Shown piece after piece: positions 21,666 through 34,400 of a DNA stretch of 64,000 nt (its first letter is position 1; every line of letters begins with the position of its first letter). Origin of the DNA: Corylus avellana (lineage: Eukaryota > Streptophyta > Magnoliopsida > Fagales > Betulaceae); assembly GCF_901000735.1 (NCBI RefSeq), contig NC_081551.1, forward strand, positions 20,054,545 to 20,118,544, read 5' to 3'. The translations under genes and the position numbers were made by a program. The notes under the pieces are model-generated. The model was not told where the DNA came from, searched no databases, and worked only from the letters and a program-made list of their open reading frames with translations.

Positions 21666-24600
21666 ATGACGAAAACAAGCCTACAATTCTCTTTCTACAC
21701 CATCCTCTTCCTTCTCCTCTTCAGCCAAGCAAACTCTCAACTGATCAATGAACAAGAGCAAGCAATTCTACTGAACCTAAAGAAACACTGGAAAAACCCC
21801 CAGCCCCTTAGCCAGTGGACCTCATCAAACTCTTCCCACTGTACCTGGCCAAACATCACCTGCAATACCGATGGCTCGGTCACTGGAATATCCCTCCAAA
21901 ACATGAATATCACCGGAACAGTCCCACCCTTCATCTGTGACCTCAAAAACCTCACAACCCTTGACCTTTCATTCAACTACATGACCTCTAATGGGTTCCC
22001 GACAGCTCTCTACAACTGCTCCAAACTCCAATACCTCGACCTCTCGCAGAACTACTTCGCCGGCACCGTCCCCAACGACATTCACCAGATGGCTAGGCTT
22101 CGACAGCTCAACATTGGAGCCAACAGCTTTTCCGGAAACATCCCACCATCTATCGGGCGGTTAACAGAGTTGAGGATACTTCAGCTCTTCCTTATTCAGT
22201 TTAACGGTTCTTTCCCGCCAGAAATTGGCAACTTGTCCAATCTTGAAGTCCTAGAATTGGGCGCCATGACAAATATCACGACAACATTGCCTTCGGAGTT
22301 CACAAAGTTGAGGAAACTCAAGTATCTTTGGGTGGCAAGCTCGAATTTGGTAGGAAAAATCCCAGACTCGATTGGAGAAATGGCGGCACTGGAGCATTTG
22401 GATTTGTCAATGAACAATCTGAGCGGGAATATCCCGAGCGGTTTGTTTATGCTGAAGAATTTGAGTATAGTGTACCTTTACAAAAACAAATTGTCCGGGG
22501 AGATTCCTCGGGTGGTGGAGGCTTTAAATATAGATGTTCTTGATCTCTCCGAGAATAGCTTGACAGGGTCAATACCCGATGATTTCGGAAGACTCACCAA
22601 ATTATCGGGTCTGAGTTTGTATTCCAATCAATTATCTGGAAAAATTCCAGATAGCATAGGTCGTCTTCCGGGGCTGATAAATTTTAAACTGTTTAATAAC
22701 AAATTTTCTGGTACTTTGTCTCAGGACTTTGGGCGGTATTCTATGCTTGAACTTTTTCAGGTGGCGTCCAATTATGGGCTTATTGGCGAGTTGCCAAAAC
22801 ACTTGGGTGATAATGGAAGGCTGCTACGAGTGGCAGCTTTCGACAACAACCTCAATGGTGAACTGCCGAAGTCGCTTGGAAATTGCAATAATTTGACATT
22901 TCTTGATGTTCATAATAATAGGTTTTTTGGGAATGTTCCTAGTGGCCTTTGGACATTATTGCATCTGGGCATCTTGATCTTGAGTCACAATTCCTTTACA
23001 GGAGAGCTTCCTGAGCGATTGCCACGTAATCTTTCTCGATTAGAGATGAGTCACAACAGGTTTTCTGGTGAAATTTCAGCAGGAGTGTCTTCTGCGAAGA
23101 ATTTGGTGTTTCTCGACGCCAGTAATAACCTCTTAAATGGTGTAATTCCTCAAGAATTAACAGCTCTTCCTCATTTAACAACTCTTTTGCTCGATCGGAA
23201 TCGACTCTCAGGCTCCCTTCCTTCAAATATTCTGTCATGGAAATCGCTAAATGTGCTAAATCTTAGCCGAAATGCAATTTCCGGACAAATTCCAGAGAAA
23301 TTTGGTTCTTTACCCGTTCTTACTGTTTTGGACGTCTCAGAAAACCAACTGTTTGGTGAAATTCCACCAGAACTTGGCCTCCTAACGCTCAATTCACTCA
23401 ATCTCTCTTCCAATCATTTGACTGGGAGAATTCCAAGTGCATTCGAAAATGGTGCATATGCCAACAGCTTCTTGAACAATACTCGTCTCTGTGCTAATAG
23501 CCCATCACTAAACATTGCCAAATGCGACTCCAAACCCCAAAATTCAAGCAAAACTTTGTCCAAATTAGTTCCTTGGATTTTAGGTTTTGTGATACCAGCA
23601 GCTTTACTGGGTTTGGTAGCTTCATTCCTTGTGATCAGAATTTATAGAAAGAGAAAGCATGGATTGGATTTGACGTGGGAGCTCACATCATTCCAGATGC
23701 TAAATTTCAGAGAATCTGACATTTTGCCTGGACTGACAGATAATAATGTGATTGGTAGCGGTGGTTCGGGCAAGGTATATCGTGTTGCTATTAATTCTTC
23801 ACTTAAAATTGTTGCTGTGAAGAAGATTTGGAATAACAAAAGGCAAGAAGAAAAGCTTGAAAAAGAATTTCTCGCAGAAGTCAAAACACTGGGTTCAATT
23901 CGACATTTCAACATAGTGAACTTGCTCTGTTGTATCTCTAGTACTCACAATTCAAAACTTCTTGTCTACGAGTATTTGGAAAATCGTAGCTTAGATCTAT
24001 GGCTGCATGGAAAGAGTACTACTAGAGCATCAACTGGCTCAGGTTCAGTCCAGCATGTCGTCCTAGACTGGCCTAAGAGGTTGCAGATAGCAGTTGGGGC
24101 TGCCCGGGGCCTCTCCTATATGCACCATGACTGCTCACCACCCATTGTTCATCGAGATGTGAAGTCAAGCAACATCCTTTTAGATTATGAGTTTAATGCA
24201 AAAATTGCTGATTTTGGTCTAGCCAAGATGTTGATGAAGGAGGGAGAATCTGCTACAATGTCAGCTTTTGCTGGCTCTTTCGGCTACATAGCTCCAGGTA
24301 CGTGTGAGACATTGATGTTTGTTTCCTTATTTTCCATCAGTATATATATAGGAATTTCAATTTTATTTGTTGTTGTTAACTTGAACTGTAGAGTATGCTC
24401 ACACAACACGAGTGAGTGAGAAGAGTGACGTTTATAGCTTTGGAGTTATCCTTCTGGAGCTTGCAACTGGAAGAAAAGCTTGTGATGGTGATGAAAACAC
24501 ATCACTTGCTGAATGGGCATGGAGACGCTTTCAAGAAGGCGGCCCATTGGTTGATGCCTTGGATGAGGAGGTGAAGGAACTTCGTTACTTGGATGAAATG

Positions 24601-24738
24601 TGCTGTGTTTTCCAACTTGGAATCATCTGTACAGGTATACTACCTTCTACCAGGCCGTCCATGAAAGAGGTTTTGAAGATTTTGCTCCGATGGAACCAAC
24701 CGCCGGTTTTTGGTGAGCAGAATACTGCAGGTGAGTAA
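21666..24738 (+). CDS. RLK3: LRR receptor-like kinase, diverged array member
   Basis: Membrane receptor kinase of 992 aa. Exon 1 is 21666-24297 and exon 2 is 24392-24738, with a 94-bp intron at the same phase-1 position as the other array members (donor CCAG|GTACGTG, acceptor AACTGTAG). Domains: signal peptide about 1-25, LRRNT HCTWPNITC, about 21-22 LRRs with conserved N-glycosylation motifs, transmembrane helix about 636-662, and a kinase with GSGGSGKVY, VAVKKIW, HRDVKSSN and DFG. All catalytic residues are present. An upstream in-frame ATG at 21588 would add 26 residues without signal-peptide character. I chose 21666 because it aligns with the MTK opening of RLK1, RLK4 and RLK5. The C-terminal tail is about 20 residues shorter than in RLK1: the stop falls right after a donor-like GCAG|GTGAGT at 24727-24736, so an additional 3' exon cannot be excluded. 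No duplicated partner lies in this window. Confidence 0.9.
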
Positions 24739-25500
24739 AATGTGGATTCAAACCACGAGAGGATATTAGTAAATAATGATGCCAATTAAATTTAGTATCC
24801 CCTAGTTGATGCTTTTTCAAATGCCACGAGGAATTAAAATGTACGTTCAACATTCTTATGGGATGGATATCATGCATGTTGGATGCAGTAGGGTTTTTTT
24901 TCTTTTCTTTTCTTTTTTTTTAAAAAAAAAAGAAAAAGAAAAGAGAGTGGTAAGGTGTTGCAAATTAATGTGCCATTTTCGTTACTTTTACCTATGGTTG
25001 TGTTTATTAAACTCTAGTTTCTAGTTTGTAGTAGGTGAAAATGTGTTTGTTGTGAAGTAACGTGTGGTTCTAGAACTCTTTTTGTAAAAGGTTTCTCTTG
25101 TCTTTTATATAGTGTAGCTGTAGAAAAATCATAATGCAAGAAAGAAGAAAAGAAAACAGAGCCGGAAAAGAGCTAGAAGCTCTCTTTAGAAAAAAAACTT
25201 GCTCTTCCTCTCCCCTGTTTTTTTCCCTGTGTTTCTCTTGTCTTTTACTCATTTTCTGCAGAATTTTTATAGCAAGTTGTTCTTCTTATTCTATTGTGTT
25301 TCCCTTGTCTAATCTACTGCCCTTGGAGTGTGTCTTGCTGAAAAATCCAGCCAACATAAGGTTTTGATCGGTAGGAGTCTAGATTTTATTAGAAGAAAAA
25401 TCCTAGCTAATCTCTCTCTTTCTCACACATACGTTATAATTGTTAAAACTAATCCTTGAACTTCAAGTACGTCTTCACTCAAAAATAGTTAAACATGGGA
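24739..25500. other. Non-coding 3' flank of RLK3
   Basis: No gene seen. It holds a T-run/A-run inverted stretch at about 24895-24946 that could fold into a hairpin. The ORFs at 24806-25367 on both strands are low complexity. Confidence 0.4.
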
Positions 25501-25529
25501 CAAAGAAGATGGTTGAAACTAATCAAAAG

Positions 25530-26590
25530 TTATGATTGTGAGATTAATTACCATCCTTGCAAGGCTAATGTCGTGGCAGATATGATGAGCTAGAAATCAA
25601 CTAGCTGCCTTGAGTGTTAAATTATCAGTTATCCCAAAAGTTTAAACTAGTAGGAATAAGTAAATTTAATCACTTAACCATTACTTTAACACTCCCCCTC
25701 ACATGTGAACTCCCTTTTAATAGGTAAGGTTCAACATGTGGAATATTTAATTAAATAGGGGTGAATTGACGGAGTCAAGGTTCGATCTCAGGACCTTTAG
25801 TTTTGATGCCATGTTAAATTATCAATTACCCCAAAAGCTTAAACTGGTAGGAAGAGGTAAATTTAATTACTTAACCATTATTTTAACATTGAGAATCGCT
25901 TAACGACAATTAATTATGGATATTGAGAGGCTGGAGCAAGAGGTGAAAGGTGAGCCAACACTATTGGCCAGTTTGCGGTACTACAACGTGAATTATTAGA
26001 AAGGATTAAAGTTGCACAAATGGATGACTCTGGGTGTCAAAAGATCATACAACAGCCTGAGGAAATAAAATGAATAGAGTTTAATCTTACGGACGATGGG
26101 ATGCTCACCTATTGCTCACCTATTTCAAGTGTGTGTGCCAAGAAGCAATGAGATGAGGAAATAAATTATGGACGAAGCTCACTGATCTCTGTATACGGTT
26201 TATTCAGAGAACATCAAGATGTACAAGGATTTAAAAAGATCATATTGTTCAATATGAAGAGAGACGTTGCAAAGTATGTTAATGACCAATGCTCCAACTG
26301 CCAGCAACTCAAAGGAAAACATTAGAAGCTAGCAGGAACGCTCATGCCACTACTTGTGCCTAAATGAAATTGGATGAAATTGCTATGAACTTTGTACCAG
26401 GATTACCAAAGGCACCAATAAGAAAGGATGCCATTTTGCCATGTGAAAAAGACCGCGCATAACATGCCAATGAAGGTTAAGAATATGATGGATAAATAGA
26501 CAATATTGTGTATTCAAAATGCTGTAAAAATACAACGTAGTACCTTCACTAATTGTTTCGGATCATGATTTCAAGTAGAGGTTTACAAGC
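25530..26590 (+). mobile_element. Gypsy (Ty3) pol relic: RNase H end and integrase N-terminus
   Basis: At 25535-25590 the plus strand reads YDCEINYHPCKANVVADMMS followed by a stop, the standard end of Gypsy RNase H. After an inserted TRIM the decayed frame continues: HIKMYKDLKRSYWFNMKRDV and then AKYVNDQCSNCQQLKG, the HHCC zinc-binding region of a Gypsy integrase. Several stops and frame breaks are present. No LTRs of this element were found. Confidence 0.8.
25615..25888 (-). mobile_element. Complete TRIM element inside the Gypsy relic
   Basis: Two 77-bp direct terminal repeats, 25615-25691 and 25812-25888, both beginning TGTTAAATTATC and ending TTTAACA. They are flanked by an exact 5-bp target duplication TTGAG (25610-25614, 25889-25893). 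The 120-bp interior has no coding sense. Next to the right repeat, the minus strand reads TGGCATCAAAAC, a decayed primer-binding site for initiator Met tRNA, so the element is on the minus strand. Confidence 0.9.
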
Positions 26591-26827
26591 ATTACAATTA
26601 TTAATTGCTAACAACTGCTAACCGAATAATCGCGTAACCACAAATAACTGTAATCGGATAACCGCCTAGGGCAATAACAAGGTAACCGGCTTTTATATAT
26701 ATATATAGACCCAACTCGACTCGTGACCAAGTATCATTGTTTTGATATGCTGTCTTATAAATTAAGGTAGATAGGGACCTTTTAGTATAATTAAAGGTGT
26801 TGCTAAGAGATAATACAAAGTAATACA

Positions 26828-26947
26828 GCACTCAGCAGTGCTTCCAATAACGCACCAGCTACGACTAAGCTATGAAAGTGGATCTATGGGCCTCCAGTCC
26901 AAGAAAGCATCCTAGTGGGACTGTTTGTTGGAAGCACTGCTGACTGC
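26828..26947. repeat. Small foldback with about 23-bp inverted ends
   Basis: GCACTCAGCAGTGCTTCCAA (26828-26847) is mirrored by TTGGAAGCACTGCTGACTGC (26928-26947). The arms pair almost fully around about 75 bases. The phrase GGATCTATGGGCCTC also occurs twice (about 26879 and 26960). It may be a tiny MITE. Confidence 0.5.
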
Positions 26948-26999
26948 TTTTATATATATGGATCTATGGGCCTCATTTTGTATATTATATATATATATA

Positions 27000-29130
27000 T
27001 TAAAAACAATAAAGTCAGGCACCAGTACATAAAATTCCTGTCCCAAGTCTTCTGATATAGCCAATAGTGTGTCTACGGTCTACCTCTATGGAAATAGGAT
27101 CTTTTTCTCTTTGATAATATCATTAATTATATTGTACAGATATTTTTGTTTCTTTCCAAAAAAAAAAAAAAAAAAAAAAAGACAAAAATATTCATGATAT
27201 ATAATTAACTGAATTTTCTCCGGTTCAAGTTGTTTCGGGTCTTCTTTTTACTAGTACTCTTAATTATGCAACATCTCATCTAAACTTAAACTGGTCAAGA
27301 CTCCGACTAAGGCTCTCTTTTGTTTTCTTCTTGATAGTTATTTGGACTTGATAAGAATTGAAATTGAGTAGTGATATAGGAGGACTAGAGTTCTCCAAGA
27401 ATCCTCCTAAATATGATGTAAATTTTAAAATCACCAATAAATTAAAATTTAATAATGACTATCTCAAATTCAATAATAATTTTAAAAATCACATCACATT
27501 TGAAATAACTCTAATCCTCCTTATATGATCATTACTCAAAGTGTTTCCCACCTTTTGTTTGCTTTTTTGAAGCATATGGTCCGGTGGACCGGTTCTATGC
27601 TCCCTTTATTTATTTATTTTTCTTTTGACTCCTTTCCTCTATTAATTATTCATCAGAAAGATTTCTAGTCACTTTTTTGATTCACCAAAGATCTGTCTTC
27701 TATTATAACTAATTTTCTAATTAACAACAATATTCCATGTGGAAAAGTTGTAAGATATATGAAAAAAGACAAGCTCGCAATCAATGATATAAAGCAGACT
27801 AAAGTTCTCTAAAATGTGATGTACGTAAATTTTAAAATTACTATAATAATAATCTTAAATTTAATAGTAATTTTAAAAGTCACGAGAATTATAATCCTCT
27901 TTATAGCATTACTTTCTCTTTCAATCCCATCAATCATGCGGAAATATAAAAGATTCTCGTTGTGGAAATTGCTCGGACAGAAACAAAAGGATTTCAATTG
28001 ACCGAAAATGAATGAACAAAAGCAAGTCTTCCAGTGTCCATCATTTGGTCCTACGGCTCCCATCTTCCACAAAGATGTGGAAGTTTAAGGCAAATAATGC
28101 AATGTTTGGGTCCAGTTCATTAATAAAGTTTTAGAGCTGCGAACAAGAATCACGTTTCTGTGGTCCCTGCCGTAAGGGGAGGGGCGGGGGGGCAATTTCC
28201 CATCCTGACCCTTAACAAACATTTTATTTTATTGGAAAAATTTCTTTTATAACTCATAATTTTTCATTTCCATTACATCTTGTCAAAAATTTTTTTTTTT
28301 AATTTTTATTATTATAAAAAAATTACATTTTTTTTAGAACTCCTGCTATCAGGCTGTAAAAGTAAGGTTTTACTGTTTTTAATAAGAAGTTGACACATCA
28401 TTTAAAAATACCAAATTCAATAGCCATGAAAACACCAAATTTGGATGTTACGAAAAAAAACAATAAACAAAAAAAGAACACAATAAACAAAAACATTCCA
28501 ACGGCCCTAAAAAGCCCCACCACCTCCTCAACGGCTGGAGGTGAGATTGGAGACAACAGATGGTGGCAGCCGCCGCCTTCTCCTTTTTTCTTTTAAAGGG
28601 AAAAGAGAAATATGATTTTTTCTTTTTTAATCATAAGATCCCGTGTACTCATTCTTACTGTTTGTAGTGTATTTAGCTTATTTGTCATTTTTTTATTGGA
28701 TGCAGTAAAATATTGGTTTTACCCCACATTGTCATTGAATGTATTTCTTTTTTTTTTTTTTTTTTAGAAAATGTTCTCTAAATTTGATTGGAGGAAATTT
28801 CTTTGAATCAGCTTAAAAGATTGACATGTGTATTCTCACACCGTTAACAGTTCCCTTCTTCTAACAAATGAAATCATTTCTCCAACTTGTAATAAGTCGA
28901 TATTAGCACCATTCAAAGGTTAGTCAATATCAATCTTCCCAATTTTCTCAGTTGTTCTTAATTTTCACTCTTCTTCCACACAGTAAAACAAAAATAACCA
29001 TCTGCCTATATATGGTTGTATTCCTCAAATTCCGAAACTTTTTTCTGCACAAAAGAATCCTAAAGCAAAGCCTAAACCCATTTACCCCATTGATGAGTAG
29101 ATTGTCACTTTTAGTGAAACTTGGATAATT
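27000..29130. other. AT-rich intergenic DNA with one upstream-block fragment
   Basis: No gene recognised. It contains an A run at 27159-27180. A stretch at about 27715-28070 resembles the RLK-associated upstream block (TTCCATGTGGAAAAGTTGTA, GTTGTGGAAATTGCTCGGA). A T run lies at 28749-28766. Confidence 0.4.
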
Positions 29131-29367
29131 TCATTCTGACCCATCATTTTCGTTAGCATCGAAAATTGCTGAAAATAATGTCTCAATTTTCTGGGATTCT
29201 GACAATAAACCACCAAACTCAGCAGAAGTATAAGAATGCTGCAAGGGATATTTGTAACCCAAAGGTGGGGGTATGGTTTGGCGATAAGTTGAAGAGGGTG
29301 GGATTTTTGCTTCGGACTGTGCCGATCGAATAAGCCCCAGCGGCGGATGTTTCATTCTCTTTGTCAT
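29131..29367 (-). CDS. Unrecognised 78-aa ORF, possibly an exon relic
   Basis: The peptide begins MTKRMKHPPLGLIRSAQSEA and is not low complexity, unlike its neighbours. I recognise no family. No flanking exon or partner ORF is visible, and it may be chance. It is listed because its composition is protein-like in otherwise AT-rich DNA. Confidence 0.2.
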   Translation of the reverse strand: MTKRMKHPPLGLIRSAQSEAKIPPSSTYRQTIPPPLGYKYPLQHSYTSAEFGGLLSESQKIETLFSAIFDANENDGSE

Positions 29368-30709
29368 TGATCTCTTTTGGGAGATGATTCAGAAGAAGGG
29401 AACAGTTAAAGATGTGAGAATATGTTAAGTTTATTAAAAAAACATGTGCCTCTTACGTGTAAAAAGGGACACATGTCAATCTTTTAAACTGGTTGAAAGA
29501 AATTTCCTCCAACTCAATTTGGAGAAAATTTTTGTCTTCTTTTTTTTTTCTTTTTCTTTTTTCTTTTTTCTTTTTTCTTTTTTTAAAAAAGATAGACATA
29601 AGTATTTTTTCAAATTCCGTTCAATCCCGACCAACACTGGTCCTAAATCCTTGCAAATTTTTTTTTTTTCTTTCCTAAAAAAAGGATGGGAATTCTGGGA
29701 ATTTTGGAAATTTGACACCCCCTCCGTTTGGATTTAACCGAAATCCCAAGGGATCGGATGGGTGAAATTGAAAAAGAATTGAAAGATGAATTATACTAAA
29801 TTGACCATTTTTAAAGCTTAAGGGTATGATTGTAAAAGTGATGAGAGATCACTTTTAATATTTGTATATTTGGATTGTTCTTTTAAGTTAATTTGTTGTT
29901 GAATATATGACATGCTCTATATACATTTTAATTTTATAAAATATATACTTGTAGTTAATGTTTATGAATTAATATAATTAAAGACATTTAAAAAAGAATA
30001 CCGAGAACAACTAAATAAACTAACGTAAAAAACAAATTAAGGAAATTCCACTTACTCTTCTTGATCTTTCTTCACTTTTGCGATCATTCTTCTAAATTTT
30101 AAAAACTCTCAATGTCAGATATCAAAGTTAAGTTTGCAATGTCAGGATGTTGAAATTCCCAAAATGTCTTTTTCTTACAAAAAAAAAAAATTCTAAATGA
30201 TTTAGTTAAGGAAATTTTGTAATTTTAAAAATTTTAAAGGAGTATAAGAGACCTTTCACTCATTTACCGTATAATTTAACCCTAAACTCTAACAGTATGA
30301 ATGACCTTGCAAATTTTTTAAACTTGAATACTTCAAATTGAGAGTTTTTAGACTATAAGAGAGTGATTGTAAAAGCAATAAAAGATGAGGATTAAGTAAA
30401 GTTTTTTCAATAAATTACAATTAAGTTACATTTATATGTTTTTAAAAAATAATTAAATAATATTTAATTATTCATTTATTTTGTCACTTATATTATCTAA
30501 TATTTTTCACACTCATGAATTTTGTTTCCGCCTTCTCTTTTAATCTTACATGGAAGGTCTTTTAAACATCACATAAATATATAGGAACTCGGGGTACTTT
30601 AATTTGGCTGCTGCCTAATTTTCTTTCTCCGTTTAAGTAAAAGAAACCCTCACAATTTTTTTCACCAGAAGACTTGGACCGAAATATAAAGACATTTTTT
30701 TGGGGTAAA

Positions 30710-30787
30710 AAGTGTTAAATTACTAGTTATTCAAAAAGTTTAAACTGATAGAAAGAGATAAATTTAATCACTTAATCATTACTTTAA
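30710..30787. repeat. TRIM-type solo terminal repeat in unit 3
   Basis: TGTTAAATTACTAGTTATTC through CATTACTTTAATA matches the 77-bp terminal repeat of the TRIM at 25615. There is no second copy nearby, so it looks like a solo repeat. The counterpart in unit 4 is at about 41099-41176, so it predates the duplication. Confidence 0.7.
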
Positions 30788-31366
30788 TAAAAAGAATGAC
30801 AAAAATGACACACAATATATATATATATATATATTGTCAGGATTACAACTCAATGAGTCAACGAATGTCCACACCTGAGACCAAAAATAAAATAAAAAAA
30901 TGACGTCTAAAGTTGTCGTTGTGCCATCAATTTTTGTTATTTCATTATCAATTTTTAGGATAAGGGATATGTGGTGAAATCACTGTCTTCGCGTTTTATA
31001 TATAAAAAATACCGGCCCCACACATTTTAATACCCTTATCGGCTATAAACGAAGTTGTTGTCAGGTAGAACTTCATCCTTAAATCCTGTATGGCCGGGCT
31101 CTCTACAAATGTGTTGACTGTGTGCCATCAGCATTAGAGAGAAAGAGATATAATATTATATAAATAATAAATATATTATTTATTTAAAATATATTATATA
31201 AGGGTAAGGCTAATTAAGGATGAATTCAAAACTCTTATTAAATATTCTTTAAAAAAAAAAAATCTTATTAAATTAATTATTATCTGATAAATCTAGTTTA
31301 TAGCCTTTGAGAAGAGTAATTAAAAAAGGGAAAATGATTGTTTTTCAAACAGTGGGTTTTCGCGTC

Positions 31367-31376
31367 TTTATATATT
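31367..31376 (+). promoter_or_regulatory. TATA box candidate of RLK4
   Basis: TTTATATATT lies about 90 bases before the ATG at 31467. It is conserved at 41743-41752 before RLK5 at the same distance. Confidence 0.55.
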
Positions 31377-31466
31377 GCATGCGGTTTCACCTGCTTCGGC
31401 TCATGCAGCAACCATCGTTGAGCAGAGTTCAAACTTCAAACCAGAAGTGACGAACTCAACCTCGAC

Positions 31467-34400
31467 ATGACGAAAACAACCTCATTAATACCACTTATCC
31501 ACTTCTCTTTCTACACCATCTTCGTCCTCCACCTCTTCAGTCATGCAAACTCTAAACTCATCAATGCTGAAGAGCAAGCAATCCTACTCAACCTGAAGCA
31601 ACACTGGCAAAACCCACAGCCTCTCCGCCACTGGACCCCATCAAACTCCGCCTCCCACTGTTCTTGGCCAGAGATCACCTGCTCCGATGGCTCAGTCACC
31701 GGAATATCCCTCCCAGGCATGAATATCAACGGAACAGTCCCACCCTTCATCTGTGACCTCAACAACCTCACTGCCATTGACTTTTCATTCAACTACATGA
31801 CGTCTAACGGGTTCCCGAAAGCTTTCTACAACTGCTCCAAACTCGAAACCCTCGACCTCTCGCAGAACAACTTCGTCGGCAAAGTTCCTGATGATATTCA
31901 CTGGATGGCTGGGCTTCGCCAGCTCAACATCGGAGGCAACAGCTTCTCTGGAAACATCCCAGTATCTATCGGGCAGTTAACAGAGCTAAGGATACTTCAG
32001 CTTTTCGCGTGTCAGTTTAACGGTTCTTTCCCACCAGAAATTGGCAACTTGTCCAATCTTGAACGTCTAGAATTGGCCTACATGACGGCAATCATGCCAG
32101 CAAGGTTGCCTTCGGAGCTCACAAAGTTGAAGAAACTCAAGTATCTTTGGGTGGCAGGCTCAAGTCTGGTAGGAGAAATCCCAAACACGATTGGAGAAAT
32201 GGCGGCGCTGGAGTATTTGGATTTGTCAAGGAACGATTTGAGTGGGAATATCCCGAGCGATTTGTTTATGTTGAAGAATTTGAGTGTAGTGTTCCTTTAC
32301 ATAAACAGATTGTCTGGGGAGATTCCTCGCTTGGTGGAGGCTTTAAATATAGATGTTCTTGACCTCTCAGAGAATAACTTGACCGGGTCAATACCCAATG
32401 ATTTCGAAAGACTCACCAAACTGTCGGGTTTGGCTTTGTTTTTCAATCAATTATCTGGAAAAATTCCAGATAGCATAGGTCGTCTTCCGGGACTGATAAA
32501 TTTACAATTGTTTGAAAACAATTTATCAGGTACTCTACCTCCGGACCTTGGGAGATATTCTATGCTTGAATTGTTTCGGGTGTCGTCCAATAGCCTTACT
32601 GGCCAGCTGCCACAACACTTGTGTTATAATGGAAGGTTGACAGAAGTGGTAGCTTTCAACAATAGCCTCAGTGGTCAACTACCCAAGTCCCTTGGAAGTT
32701 GCAATCATTTGAAAATTGTTTATCTTAAAAATAATAGGTTTTCTGGGAATATTCCTAGTGGCTTATGGACAGTATTGAATTTGAACAAGTTGATGTTAAG
32801 TAACAATTCTTTTACAGGTGAGCTTCCTGAGAGATTGTCATGGAATCTTTCTCGATTAGAGATAAGTCACAACAAGTTTTCAGGTAAAATTCCGGTGGGA
32901 GTGTCTTCCTCGAGGAACTTGGAGTATCTCGACGCCAGCAATAACCTCTTAAACGGTTCAATTCCTCATGAACTAACAGCTCTTTCTTGTTTAACAACTC
33001 TTTTACTTGATCAAAACCGATTCTCAGGCTCCCTTCCATCACATATTCTATCTTGGAAAAAGTTGACTACTCTAAAGCTTAGGCAAAATGCAATCTCTGG
33101 ACAAATTCCAGAGGAATTTGGTTCTTTATCAGTTCTTACTGTTTTGGACCTCTCAGAAAACCAACTTTCTGGCCAAATTCCACTGCAACTTAGCTTCCTA
33201 AAGCTCACTTCACTCAATCTCTCTTCCAATCATTTGACTGGGAGGATCCCAATTGAATTCGAAAATGATGCGTATGCTAGCAGCTTCTTGAACAATCCTC
33301 ATCTCTGTGCTAATTGGCCATCACTAAACATTTCCAAATGCAATTTCAAACCTCAAAATTCAAGCAAAACTTCATCCACGTTACTTGCTTCGATTATAGG
33401 TCCGATGATAGCAATTCTACTAGGTTCGGCAGCTTCATTTTTTGTGGTTAGAAATTGTTTGAAGAAAAAGCATGGATTAATGGATTTAAAGTGGGAGCTC
33501 ACCCCGTTCCAGAGGCTAAATTTCACAGAATCTGACATTTTGCCAGGAATCATAGAAAACAACGTGATTGGTTCTGGTGGATCAGGGAAGGTATACCGTG
33601 TTGTTGTCAATCCTCCACGTGAAATTGTTGCTGTGAAATGGATTCTGAATAACAAAAGGCTAGAACAGAAGCTTGAAAAACAATTTCTTGCAGAAGTTAA
33701 AATTCTAAGTTCAATTCAACATACCAATATTGTGAAGTTGCGCTGTTGTATCTTCAATGATCATTCAAAACTTCTTGTCTACGAGTATTTGGAGCATCGT
33801 AGCTTAGATCTATGGCTGCATGGGACGAGTAGCAGAGCATCGACTATCTTAGGTTCAGTCCAGCATGTCGTCCTAGATTGGCCTAAGAGGTTGAAGATAG
33901 CAGTTGGGGCTGCTCAGGGACTCTCTTATATGCACCATGACTGCTCACGACCCATTGTTCATCGAGATCTTAAGTCAAGCAACATTCTATTAGACTCAGA
34001 GTTTAATGCAAAGATTGCTGATTTTGGTCTAGCCAAGATGTTGATCAAGCATGGACAATCTGCTACGATGTCAACTGTGGTTGGCTCTTATGGCTACATA
34101 GCACCAGGTAATTGACATAAAGTTTTCCAAGTTTCATTTTGATTATAATTTTGGTTTGTCTCCTTTTTTCCATCAGCAGCAATTTTAGTTTTTTTTTTTG
34201 TTTTTGGTGGTTAATTTGAGCTGTAGAGTATGCTCACACGACACGAGTCAATGAGAAGATTGACGCTTTGGGGTTATCCTGCTGGAGCTTACAACTGGAA
34301 GAAAAGCGTGTGATAATGGTGATGAGCACACATCCCTTGTAGAATGGGCATGGCGACACTTTCAAGAAGGCAGGCATGTAGTTGATGCCTGCTTGGATGA

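Noticed and set aside
29444..29737. Phe/Lys-rich ORFs on both strands
   Set aside because: Low-complexity translation of T-rich and A-rich runs.
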